Positions 24,413 through 34,123 of a stretch of DNA of 64,000 nt are shown one piece after another. Origin of the DNA: Mastigias papua (lineage: Eukaryota > Cnidaria > Scyphozoa > Rhizostomeae > Mastigiidae); assembly GCA_964019165.1 (NCBI GenBank), contig OZ025281.1, positions 12,521,888 through 12,585,887 on the forward strand, read 5' to 3'. Under the pieces are notes generated by a model. That model was not told where the DNA came from. It did no database searches and was given only the letters and a program-made list of their open reading frames with translations. The translations under genes and the position numbers were made by a program. Each line of letters opens with the position of its first letter. The stretch's first letter is position 1.

Positions 24413-25219
24413 ATGACTTGGACAGAAGAACACGACATTTTGCTGTGTCGAGAAATACTCGTGGAAGAGCCCTATACATTAAGGCATGGATCCAGGGAGA
24501 GGGGGAAATGTTGGGATCGCATAGCAGAGAACTTAAACAAAGTTGAACGGCCTAAGTTTTCTGTAGATCAGAGAGCAGTGCGAGACCGATATGTGAAATT
24601 GGAAAAGGGGTTCAAGAAAAAGACACGGGAAGAATTAAGGGCTAGTGGCATTGCACCAGGTGAAGTTTCTGAGTTAGACCAGGCCCTGGAAGATATAATT
24701 GAAAGGAGTGAGAATGCAGAAGAAGAAAAGGATGCTACTCGTCAAGAAAAGCAGCAAGAACAGGAGAAAGAAAAAGAAACTGCTGAGAGTGTGAGGAGAA
24801 GGGCAATGGAGAGCCTGTCACAGACCAGGGCAAGAGAAGGATGTAAGAAAAGAAAGGGTGGGGAGACAAGTGAATATGTGGGTTATTTAAGAGAGAAAAG
24901 AGAAATGGACATGAAAGTTAGGGAAAATCAAGTAGATTTGAAACGCAGGGAGGTTTTTCTGGAGGAAAGGAGAGTTGAAGGTGAAATACAGTTGAAACAG
25001 AGAGAGCTGATGTTGAAAGAGAGGGAGCTGAGTTTAAAAGAGAAAAAGCTGGAATTGAAAGAGAGAGAAAATGAAAATTTGCATCAGAGATTGTTGAGGT
25101 ATGAACAGCAACAAGCAATGATGCAACAGCAGCTCATTAGCATGCAAAATCAAATGAGCCAGATCCAGAAACAAAATGATGACATTTTGAATTTATTTTT
25201 TAAGACACAAGAGAAGTAA
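24413..25219 (+). CDS. Harbinger Myb/SANT-like DNA-binding protein
   Basis: The frame is open from 24398, but the first ATG is at 24413 (AAAATGACTTGG), giving about 268 residues. The N-terminus MTWTEEHDILLCREILVEEP, followed by RGKCWDRIAENLN and VDQRAVRDRYVKL, is the trihelix/Myb-like domain of Harbinger accessory proteins. Residues from about 85 onward are a long charged coiled coil (repeated KERELSLKEKKLELKERE-type heptads) ending in a Gln-rich segment. In Harbinger this protein binds the terminal repeats, brings the nuclease into the nucleus and is required for transposition. It faces the nuclease gene 870 bp away. No stop or shift. Confidence 0.9.
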   Translation: MTWTEEHDILLCREILVEEPYTLRHGSRERGKCWDRIAENLNKVERPKFSVDQRAVRDRYVKLEKGFKKKTREELRASGIAPGEVSELDQALEDIIERSENAEEEKDATRQEKQQEQEKEKETAESVRRRAMESLSQTRAREGCKKRKGGETSEYVGYLREKREMDMKVRENQVDLKRREVFLEERRVEGEIQLKQRELMLKERELSLKEKKLELKERENENLHQRLLRYEQQQAMMQQQLISMQNQMSQIQKQNDDILNLFFKTQEK

Positions 25220-25696
25220 GAACACATAAAAACATGTTAACTTTTCTTCTTCAGTATTATTCTTGAGTCTTGTTCACAGTCACCTTGACAAAATTTTGTG
25301 GTTGACATGGGCTATAATTCCCTTATTAAGTTAGTTATTGATGTAATGTTTCCACAAATTGAATGGAGTAGTCAGTGTAAATCTTTTCAGAAAATCATTG
25401 CATTTCAAATATAAACTCTCTAATCATGCTGGGGGAGGGTTAGAACTTTGAGAGAAGTATTAACTGAAGTAGAGAATTCATACTATCTACTTTCTACCAA
25501 TGATAGTATGAGCCCTTTTCAAATAGAACATTATCATAAATACAGCAATAGCACACTGTTATGGCAAATTGCAAGTAGTGCTACATATGCAAAAATAGCA
25601 AACTTTATATACCCAATTTCCTTGAAAAGAAGACAGAATGTTATAAATTTTACATTATGATGTGTTGAGTGATGTGATGTGCAGCTAAGTGCAGCA

Positions 25697-25993
25697 ATCA
25701 AGTCTACATTGAGAATGGGTCTCATAAATGATCATGCAAATGATCATACTTGTTGTTTGTTACAGGGTAGGCTTTTAAATCTTTGAGAGAGATTCATGAC
25801 TGTAGCAATAAAAAATATATCATATATTGTATGGCTGGAGCAGAGAAAAATTAAGTCTACATTGAGATTGGATCTCATAAATGACAATGCAAATGATCAT
25901 ACTAGTGTTTGTTATTGGGCTTTTAAATCTTTAAAAAGGATTCAAGATTGTACCCATTAAAAAATATATCATGTATTGTATGGAAGGAGAAAA
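25697..25993. repeat. Tandem 150-bp duplication inside the Harbinger element
   Basis: 25,697-25,845 and 25,852-25,993 are diverged direct copies. Shared blocks include AAGTCTACATTGAGA, TCTCATAAATGA, GCAAATGATCATACT and AAAAAATATATCAT. The pair lies between the two convergent genes, probably in their 3' untranslated regions. Confidence 0.82.
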
Positions 25994-26087
25994 GACAACC
26001 TCTTGTTTTATCTGATAGCTTTTAAAAAAGCTGTTTTCTTGAAGGTTAAAAAAGCTGTTTTCTTGGAGGTCAGCAACTACATGGAGC

Positions 26088-27158
26088 CTAACCAAAGTAT
26101 TCTTCTAGAGTTGGAGGTCTCACTTCAAAGAAGGCAGCAGTGTTATTACCATACAAACATGTTAATGCATTGCGAAGTAGAGCACATACTATGTATATCT
26201 TGCCAACAGCACTCAGCCCAAGCTTTAGATTCTTTTTAAAGTCTGTGAATTTGAAGTAATTCACTACATCTCCAAATACCCATTCAACAGACACCCTAAC
26301 TTGGCTCATTGATTGATTGAATGCTTCTTCAGCCACTGTAAGATTTTGTCTACGAGCAAATGGGCACTGAATATGTATTCTATGTGGATATGCTGGATCC
26401 CCATAGATGCACATTGCCTGACCTGTAGGTGAGAAAGACATGTGTTGCAGTTGAGGAAGAAGACCTGACATTGCTAAGATTCCACTATCATGTCTTCTTC
26501 CTTCAACTGGACCAAAGAGATTTGCAATCAGACCATTTGGGGTTACAATGGACTGGAATTTTATGGCATGTACTCTCTTGTGGCCATTATACACCATTCT
26601 TTGGTTGTCCTTGGGTCGGCATATTGGCCTTACAGTGCCATCTATGAACCCCCAGCAGTTTTCTAATGCAGCACCTTTGTTGTGAATGGCATCTGCATAC
26701 ATCTGAAGATGGTGTGGAGCTAGCCAAGGCTGATCTAGGTTCTGCAATAAGTCACCATATCTATTAAACAGGTAATCAACCATATGGTTTGTTACCATGC
26801 ACAATTGTTGGACTGGTCTACCAAACCTTGGAAGAAGATCAGCATACCTGCATGGATACGTGAAACGCTTCAAGCATATGCATAGAGCTTCAACAGGTTG
26901 AAAAACTACTCCATTTTCCAACTTGATAATGTTCGGAAGGTGCAGTGCTGCAGCAAGCCTGTAAATATCTTGCTTTTTAAATCTAAATTCAACCTCACAT
27001 TCATCATCAGCAAGGTTTTCCAAGTCAAAACGTTCATACTTGTAATATGGCAGGCCTCCATGAAGATTTCTACGGCGGTTGACATCATAAAGGATAAGAA
27101 AATCCTCTTCATCAATCTCACCGTCATCATGCATCAGAACCAACATTTCATCCTCCAT
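26088..27158 (-). CDS. Harbinger transposase-derived DDE nuclease (HARBI1-like)
   Basis: 356 residues from ATG at 27158, uninterrupted. An acidic N-terminus is followed by a helical DNA-binding region (about 60-165), then the DDE_Tnp_4 nuclease fold. D173 lies in WGFIDGTVRPI, D224 in GPVEGRRHDSGIL, D254 in IYGDPAYP and E292 in SVEWVFG. Length and order match active Harbinger nucleases. It would cut at the terminal repeats and generate the 3-bp target duplication. Its reading frame starts about 150 bp inside the right terminal repeat. Confidence 0.93.
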   Translation of the reverse strand: MEDEMLVLMHDDGEIDEEDFLILYDVNRRRNLHGGLPYYKYERFDLENLADDECEVEFRFKKQDIYRLAAALHLPNIIKLENGVVFQPVEALCICLKRFTYPCRYADLLPRFGRPVQQLCMVTNHMVDYLFNRYGDLLQNLDQPWLAPHHLQMYADAIHNKGAALENCWGFIDGTVRPICRPKDNQRMVYNGHKRVHAIKFQSIVTPNGLIANLFGPVEGRRHDSGILAMSGLLPQLQHMSFSPTGQAMCIYGDPAYPHRIHIQCPFARRQNLTVAEEAFNQSMSQVRVSVEWVFGDVVNYFKFTDFKKNLKLGLSAVGKIYIVCALLRNALTCLYGNNTAAFFEVRPPTLEEYFG

Positions 27159-27313
27159 CTTACCTCAAAATCAATTTTGGCGCCTTATCTGAGTCGTCTG
27201 TGTCATTCGTAACAAGAATTTAACTCTCTAATCAGAACGCCTCAACTACTTTAGTACCTAGGCCTCCATGAGTCGTCTTCAGTCACCGCGTCGCGAATCG
27301 TAAACTCACTATT

Positions 27314-28361
27314 GTATCATTGCAGTCCAGTCAAGCAGCACTTGAAATGTTTACATATAACGTAAGAGGAGAATTTACATTTTGATCAAAAGCAAAATTT
27401 TAAGTGTCTAAACGAGGCTAAAGCACTGAAATATTGTTGAAATTAGCGCCCAAAAATTGACTAAGTGCATCGACTGCCATAAATAATGCCTTCGGGGACG
27501 ATCCTTCTTTCTCCGCTTCGTCTAATAGAAGTAAAGTTACATACAGTTGCTGAAAATCTTACCTTATTAAACGTAATTCCCAATCCTTTGCATGCATTTC
27601 ATGCTGCCAAATTTCAGATTTCTCAACAAATTTTTAATTTAGGTTTCTGAAACAATAAAAATTTCTATGCTAGAAAGCAGATGAAGAGTATCGACAGTGC
27701 GCGCCAGAGATATTTGGTAAATTACCCTTGAATTAATTAGGATGTCCACATTTCAGTGTTGGAGCTACACTGGAGTCCTGTACCATCCACAACCATCCAC
27801 AATCTACAATCAGTTTATTGACCCGCATTTTCTTCCTTCTGAATTTCATAAATGTATGCTACCAAGGCCATCATACTTTTGTTAATGTTCAATACATTAT
27901 GTTTCAGTACTAAATAAGTCATAGTTGCTTTATCGGCTTTTTGCTATTTTATAAGCACTCACTCTTTTATAATTGTTAGGACTTGCATTTTTATTTCTCT
28001 TTGCATTATGTTCTTCATTACTTTGTAACTTTTATTTGCATTGTAATTTTTCACTACTTCATTGATTTTCATTACCTCGTGCGCTTTAATTACTTCATTT
28101 GTTGTGCTTACTTTATAAGTTACTGTCACGGGATACTGTTTCAATACCTTATAACTTTCATTATGTTGTAATTTTTCTTTACTTTATTTCTTTATGTGAT
28201 GCATAATAGGAAACCATTGTGGAGGAGTTATAAAATGATATGCAACTGAGAAAGTATACAGTTCTGCTATCTGCATATTGTGAAAATTTACATTCGACAG
28301 TGGTTTAGCTGGATGTAGCATTAATGTCCAGCGATGAATTCTATCATATGCACCTTTGTAG
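27314..28361. other. Non-coding stretch
   Basis: AT-rich DNA with a locally repetitive TTACTTT/CATTAC-type pattern at 27,960-28,190. No gene. It ends in the acceptor of the next candidate exon. Confidence 0.5.
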
Positions 28362-28445
28362 GTGAAAACGGAGGTAATTTGGGTAAAGGTGATTCAAACA
28401 GAAACAACATGGAAGGCAAGACAAATCCTTATGAAGGTCTACAAG
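28362..28445 (+). CDS. Candidate mini-exon, phase 1-1, with NPYEGLQ motif
   Basis: The acceptor CACCTTTGTAG is followed by GT completing a phase-1 codon, then 27 codons and a final G before the donor GTAACT: 84 nt in all. It reads ENGGNLGKGDSNRNN then MEGKTNPYEGLQ. The YEGL site resembles half of an ITAM. It lies downstream of, and in phase with, the four-pass exon at 20.9-21.6 kb, so it could be part of that protein's cytoplasmic tail. Unproven. Confidence 0.48.
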
Positions 28446-28833
28446 GTAACTTGTATTTCCATGCTATGTTATTTTGTGATGAGACATCACCCTTCATATG
28501 CGACCATGCCCATAAGCATTTTTCCTTAGGCACAAATTATATTCTGCAGAATGAGGTTGGGGTTCACACATATGTGGCATTGTCCGGTATTACTAATGCA
28601 GCTCGATTTTATTGTTAGAGAATAAAAGCATGCCAAAGTGCGTGTAAAAATCACAATAATCAATTATCCTGAAAGTAACCATGCTCTTTCTTGAATGAAT
28701 TTTACAATGCCTGTATGCCTAGAGCCCATAGTTCAAAGTACTTGCTGTACATTTTGGCTAAAAGTTGGGAATTGTTTCAGAGCTATTAAAGAAAGAAATA
28801 AGTGAAAAGTCTGTTGCTACTACAGAACTACAC
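28446..28833. other. Non-coding stretch
   Basis: Intron-like DNA beginning at the GTAACT donor. No gene recognised. Confidence 0.5.
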
Positions 28834-28835
28834 TA

Positions 28836-29228
28836 CAGCACGAAAAAGCGACACCATGTTTTAGGAAAAATGAAAAGCATTTTTCGTCCGACACTCGTCA
28901 GAGTATGAAGCGTCAGATAGCGACCGAAAGGTGAACCGAAATATACAGCCAGATGCATTAGATTTACATAAAGACTCAAAAACAAGTCTTGTGTAAACAA
29001 AATAGTTCATTTTCCTCTTGGACTCTTCAAGTAAACAATGGTGAATAGGTGCCAAATGGCTAATCACACGGCTAACTGGACACATTGTTCATCATATCAC
29101 TTGTATCCGCATATGGCTATATATTTCGGTTGACCTTTCGGTCGCTATCCGACGTTTCATACTCTGACGAGTGTAGGACAAAAAAAGCTTTCAGCATGTC
29201 TAAAGCATGGCGCCGCTTTTTCGTGCTG
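28836..29228. mobile_element. Fold-back MITE with 118-bp terminal inverted repeats
   Basis: The left arm (CAGCACGAAAAAGCG to about 28,955) pairs with the right arm (about 29,110-29,228) with about 15 mismatches. TA lies on both sides (28834-28835 and 29229-29230). Pieces of the family recur near 6.8, 43.5 and 54.3 kb, recognisable by TTTCATACTCTGACGAGTGT and ACCTTTCGGTCG. Confidence 0.85.
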
Positions 29229-29230
29229 TA

Positions 29231-29513
29231 GTAAGCATATAAGTGCACAATTAAAACAAATATTAGAATAGTGAAAAATTTGTAGTGATTTAGTTCTCAG
29301 TCACTCTCATGGTGCGCCCCACGAGGAATGTTAATGGTCAATGACGACTTATGAATAGATAATAAATTCAATTTTACATATAAAAGATGTGCTAGCTATA
29401 AAAAAATACCCTTAGTGAAGAAACCTGTCGGCAATGCCTTCGCAGACTGTATTAACATGAAATTCAGCTATACACAGTAGGTGCCCGTCGGTTATTAGGG
29501 CGATTGGCCTTAA
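29231..29513. other. Non-coding spacer
   Basis: No feature recognised between the two fold-back elements. Confidence 0.5.
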
Positions 29514-29808
29514 GGCCGGTTTACACTTGTGCAATTCGACCGAAATTTCTCTGCATGCTGTCAATCTTGTAGGGATTGCTCCGATAGTGTATGTATGTGA
29601 ATGCTCTGGCGCCAAAAGTCCTAGTCGTGTTGTTTGAAGTTGTTGCACAGTTTATGACAACTTCCCCAGAAACTGTGCAACAACTCCAAACAACCCGACT
29701 AGGACTTATAGCACTAGAGAATTCTCCTACACACACTTGGGGCAATCCCTACAAGATTGACAGCATGCAGAGAAATCGGAGTAGACTTGCATAAGTGTAA
29801 ACCGGCCT
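29514..29808. mobile_element. Near-palindromic fold-back MITE
   Basis: 295 bp, almost entirely an inverted repeat. AGGCCGGTTTACACTTGTGC at the left pairs with the reverse complement AGGCCGGTTTACACTTATGC at the right. Pairing continues through TCTCTGCATGCTGTCAATCT and GTTGTTGCACAGTTT to the centre near 29,655. No clear target duplication, so superfamily is open. Confidence 0.85.
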
Positions 29809-30082
29809 ATATGATATGATGCCTCACGCTTACAGCTATCTTTCTTGATTTGGTATATTCACAGTGAATCTATCATACGACTTTCCTCTTGTATTAGCAA
29901 TAATACGCCTTAGCAAGGAACAGGCCTAACCAAAGGATGTTCAACAACAGCGACGCATATATATGAACTGAGTTACAATTGTATTAGCCCTTGTCCCCTG
30001 TCATCGTTGTTGAAGCACTTCATGTCGAAGTGAGTTACTCAAGTGTGAACCTTAGGCTAGAAGATATACACATATTTTGTGC
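29809..30082. other. Non-coding flank of the RAG1-like element
   Basis: The last 60 bases, including ACACATATTTTGTGCCCC, match the segment at about 37,510-37,555, showing that the flank belongs to an older duplication. Confidence 0.5.
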
Positions 30083-30087
30083 CCCAT

Positions 30088-30124
30088 GCACAGTGGGCTG
30101 GGACCTGGAAATTTCGAAAATTGG
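30088..30124 (+). repeat. Left terminal inverted repeat of the RAG1-like element
   Basis: The heptamer CACAGTG at 30088-30094 is followed by GGCTGGGACCTG (12 bases) and GAAATT at 30107-30112. Confidence 0.9.
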
Positions 30125-30840
30125 CCCCCCTCAAATTTTGTATTTGCTTCAAAGAGTCTTAAAATAGAAAGAAAAATCATTGCAGAAAAGCAAGAATCAA
30201 ATTGAAAGCTTGACTCTTTCCAAAGTTATAGCAGTTTGAATCTCAGCAAATCAACTATTTGTTGGTGGTCCACTTGCATATTATGTCCTGAGTTGCCAGA
30301 ACTTACCTATAATGTGACATTTCTCCAGACAAATTGAAAATTGAGCTTTTTCGTCATTTTCATATATGAAATGAACAGTTAGAAGCATAGTTTTTTTGGT
30401 GTTTAAGTTTTGGTAGTTTCCAATTCGTTAAATGGCAAGAATTTCCCTGTTTTTTAAGCAAAATTGATTTTAAAAATAGCAAATTCTGCGTAAAACGTCA
30501 CATTTTTTTGATAATAATTTCATGCGTTAGGGAAAAATCTCGAATTGCCATAAGCCAGACATAGTAAAGTACACATTTCCTGAAAGAATGGAATTTTAGC
30601 TGTTATTAAATCCATGTTTTGAAATGTCTGGCCTATGGCATCTCAAAAAAAACAGATTTGACGGGGAAGTAAGAAAGTCTACCATGGTCGGTCTCAAAAA
30701 TTGATGAAATTAGTATTCCCTCTAGTTATGTAGAAATATTAGGAAATAAATGTATATTATTTAGTAATGTCATTGTAAAAAGCCTCTTGGCAGTCAAGTT
30801 TCAAGAGCTGTCTTGAAAACTCAAAAATCAACAATTTAGT
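30125..30840. other. 5' non-coding region of the RAG1-like element
   Basis: About 700 bp between the left terminal repeat and the first credible coding frame. It presumably holds promoter and 5' untranslated sequence; nothing specific is recognised. Confidence 0.5.
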
Positions 30841-33579
30841 GTGAAACTTTCTGCCGAAATTTGGCGACCTTTTCATGAAAAAATTACAGTTGTGTACATG
30901 AAAGCTCTTATGAATATGTTTGGCACAGCTGTCGCTCTGGAAGATATTTTAGCAAAAAATTTCCGTCATTATGAAAAGATCAGGAACTGTCTTCACTGTT
31001 GTACCAATCTTTGCTTTTATAATAAGACACCCCAAATTAATGACTGGAAACAAAACAACTGTGTTGACATGAAAACAGTGGCATTTGCTATTGAAAAAAT
31101 TTCAAAAGTCACTGAGAAAGCCAGCGACAGACAAGACAGAAAAAACAGAATCTAGCGATTTTCTCAAAGGGGTAGAAGTCAGCTAATCCAAATTTGGATA
31201 ACATCAAACAAAGTTTTGATATTACAAACGCAGTAAAATGCTTTCGCACTTGCCCTATCGAGGAAGAGTGTGACAACATCTTACGTGAGTGCTGACGTGA
31301 TCGCAATCGTTCACTTGCAACGAACTTAAGGACTGAAAGTGATAAAAATTTCCCAAAACTGGGAAAACTTGTACATTTACAACATGAAATTGACTTGGGA
31401 TGAATTCTTCAACATCTGTCAAGCCCAAAAGCCCAATAATTTCAAGCCTCCAGATTGGGAAAAGGTGAAATCAGTGATAGTCGAGAAGCTTGCGGTGCTA
31501 GATGATGATCTGGTAAAGGATAAACTAAGTGTCTTGAGAACTCGCTACGGAAGATGCATCAAAGCACTCAGCTCCAAGACTAGTGCCGACAGAAAAGCGG
31601 AGTGCAGTGCTGTGGTACTTGACAGTGAGGAACTCAATCCAGTTGTCCTTGACGAGAAGCCACCATTAAAGAAAAGAAAAATAAAGTCACTTGATCAGCT
31701 AGGGGAGAAGCAATTGAAATATCGAACTGATGCTATATGGAAGAAGGTTGAAGAGTTTGCTGAAGAAAATGAAGAGTCAACATTACGAGTTATGGGAATG
31801 TTGCTAAAAAAATGTAAGGAAAAGAGTGCACGCGAGCTTGGTGATGAGATATGGCAACAACCAAGTTCATCACGGGAAACATCATCGTCCAGATCCAAGT
31901 TCATTTCAAAAGATGCTGCTATTGCCATCATGGTGAACTGTTCATTAGGTCGCGATACCTACTCAAAATTAAAGAAGATTCTGAAACAGCAAGGTCATGA
32001 TATTCTCCCCCTTGGATCCACATTAAAGCAGAACAGTCAAAAATCTCACCTAAACCCCAACCTTTACCTGTTCCACATGAAGGTGTTATGCTGACATATG
32101 TTGAATCTGTTTCTTTCACAGCACAGAGAATCATGGAAGACATGCCCATATCACTCATTCCAAATCCAGCTATCATGGACATCAAGTTTGGTTTTGATGG
32201 AAGTGGAAATCATGCAATTTACCGACAACTTAACAACGAGAAAACAAACAACATCATTATGACAATGTTTTGTCCACTTGCCTTAAAGTCTGAATCAGGT
32301 GAAGCTAAATGGTCTCAGAAGTCTCCTAACAGTGCCCTCACCCATCGCCCTTTGGCTTTACAGCTAGGTAGGAAGTCGAGCAAAACTCTTCAATCTTTGA
32401 CAGTGTTTGATGATGACATCAACAAAATGAAATCTGTTGGATGCAAGGTGAAAGTTGGGGATCTGGAGATTCCACTCAAGGTCAATGTTGCATCTCACAT
32501 GATGGACATGAAGGCAGCCAAGATATATCTTGGGCTTGGTGGAGCCTATTGTGATCTTTGCGAAACTTCAAAAGAAGATTTGCCACGATACCGATATTGT
32601 CGGTGAAGGTTTTGACATCACAAGAAATGTTGAAGATCTAAAAGGCTTGTTTAATGATCTTGGTCAAGATGATGGCTCTGTGTGGAAGGCACCACATGAC
32701 TATGGTATACGAAAGGGACTGACAGCCAAACCGATACCAGACCATGAAGTTACATCAGTTCAAGTTCTCCATTCATTGCTCAGGGTTTTCGATCATTACA
32801 TGAAGATCGCTGTACATCTCAGAGCTGCTGTTTTTATTTGGTCAGAGTCTCCCACAAGTCGAAGTCACCAGCTCTTGAAGAAGGCAAAGGCAGAAATCCA
32901 GGAGAAGATCGAGAATGAGATTGGGGAAAAATGGGATTATCCAGGTGGAACCGGCAATGGAGGGACAACTACAACTGGAAACACTGCCAGGAGACTTTTA
33001 TATGATGAGAAAGGGAGAGAGATTATCGTTCAGATGCTACCTGAGAAATATCAGCAGGTGATGAGGCAGATTGGGCAGTACCTGTCAGTAATTCTAAGGT
33101 TGTTTAGTTCCAGTAAAACTATAGATGTTACTGAGTACAGAAAATTGTGCACAACTCTCTACCTTCTGTATCTCCAGAGTTTTCCATCTCCTCACAATAC
33201 TGAAAAACAAACATGGATTAGCATCACTCCTTCATTGCATAAACTTCTTGGTCATTCTTGGGAGCTGATTGAGCTGAATGCTGATTGTGGACTTAAAAAC
33301 TTTGATGAGACTGGCCTTGAAGCTAACAACAAAATTCTGAGGTTGATCAGGCTTAAGCTTGCTAGAAAGACTTCACAGACTGCTAATCTTCATGATGTAA
33401 TTAACAGATTGTGGTTGGGATCTGATCCAAAAGTAAACAATATTTGCTTGAAGACTCAGCCATACCGTAGAAATTGCTGTGAATACGGGCATTCCAACAG
33501 ATATTGCAAGGCTAGAGAATCAATTCCAGGTCCACTGAGTGACGATGATACTTTGTTGCAAAATTTAATTGTTTTATGA
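30841..33579 (+). pseudogene. RAG1-like DDE transposase, several frameshifts
   Basis: The N-terminal part (30841-31320, shifted at least once) has Cys-rich patches NCLHCCTNLC and KCFRTCPIEEEC. From about 31,384 the frame runs MKLTWDEFFNICQ to 32,050, with a helical region like the RAG1 pre-core (LKYRTDAIWKKVEEFAEEN, AAIAIMVNCSLGRDTYSKL). An indel in an A-run near 32,040 leads to the catalytic core: FGFDGSGNHAIYRQL (D at 32196-32198, like RAG1 D600), PNSALTHRPLALQL, and YCDLC (like the RAG1 CxxC). A second shift near 32,580 leads to KAPHDY...AKPIPDHEV, VLHSLLRVFDHYMKI, GNTARRLL and DETGLEANNKILRLIRLKLAR, where E at 33319-33321 aligns with RAG1 E962. The residue expected to match D708 (LHCD) is Leu. 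It ends at TGA after 33,576. About 900 residues if continuous. Confidence 0.82.
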
Positions 33580-34080
33580 TTCGGTAGTTTTCTTCACATT
33601 CTTTAAAATACTTTTGTGCCTCTTATCTGGTACCATAGTGGGGAATAAAAAGGGCATTGGTCATAAGTAGAACCAATGTAAAGGGTGTTGTTTTAATAAA
33701 TTTCAAACCCCTCTCTCCCTCACACCCTCAGTTATGCACTTTCTCCACAATCAGGTGTTGCTTTCAAGTTTATCATATCAACAGAGCTTTCAGCTCGTAA
33801 AAAAGTAAGTACAACTGAAAGTGAAACTTTTTAGTTATCACATGATTCCACTAGCCCTTGAGTTTCTTGTGAGCCCTCAAACACGTTCCTTTTGTCATCC
33901 AAACTGAGAGAAAGGCAAATTCTGGATGTTTAGACCATCATGCCCAAATAAGGAAATTTGGCCCCAGATCCCAGATTTTGCGTATATGTTAGACTTTTTG
34001 ATGTCATCTGATTCGCCTTGTCTGTGTGCTTCTAACAAGCCCTCAACCACTTCCGTACGTAAATGTTTGGCTGAATTATG
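33580..34080. other. 3' non-coding region of the RAG1-like element
   Basis: Contains AATAAAAA near 33,645 as a possible polyadenylation signal. The overlapping ORFs 33895-34140 and 33926-34144 include the terminal repeat and have no kelch or PHD features. Confidence 0.5.
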
Positions 34081-34081
34081 C

Positions 34082-34118
34082 AATTTTTTCCATAATTTCG
34101 ATGCCCCAGCCCACTGTG
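34082..34118 (-). repeat. Right terminal inverted repeat of the RAG1-like element
   Basis: CACTGTG at 34112-34118 is the inverted heptamer. Inward on the minus strand it reads GGCTGGGGCATC (12 bases) and then GAAATT. Confidence 0.9.
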
Positions 34119-34123
34119 CCATG

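Larger units (their letters stand above)
23709..27313. mobile_element. Complete Harbinger DNA transposon (3,599 bp) with ATT target duplication
   Basis: The element spans 23,712-27,310. The left end reads AGAGAGTTTACGATTCGCGA and the reverse complement of the right end AGTGAGTTTACGATTCGCGA. The terminal repeats continue for about 58 bp with roughly ten mismatches. The 3-bp direct repeat ATT flanks both ends (23709-23711 and 27311-27313), as expected for PIF/Harbinger. Inside are two convergent intact ORFs, the Myb-like protein and the DDE nuclease, the standard gene pair of this superfamily. Nothing visible disables it, so it could be autonomous. Confidence 0.93.
30083..34123 (+). mobile_element. 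RAG1/Transib-like DNA transposon with CACAGTG ends and CCATG target duplication
   Basis: The element is 30,088-34,118 (4,031 bp). The left end is CACAGTGGGCTGGGACCTGG. The reverse complement of the right end is CACAGTGGGCTGGGGCATCG. Fourteen terminal bases are identical and 22 of the first 25 match. CCATG flanks both sides (30083-30087 and 34119-34123), the 5-bp duplication typical of Transib and RAG-type transposition. The first seven bases equal the consensus RSS heptamer. In both ends GAAATT starts exactly 12 bases after the heptamer. One plus-strand gene occupies about 30,840-33,579 and encodes a RAG1-like protein broken by frameshifts. No kelch or RAG2-like frame is seen. Confidence 0.88.

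Noticed and set aside
30088..34118. Host RAG1 gene or functional RSS pair
   Set aside because: The target duplication and terminal repeats mark a mobile element, there are several frameshifts, no consensus nonamer is visible and there are no V/D/J-like segments.
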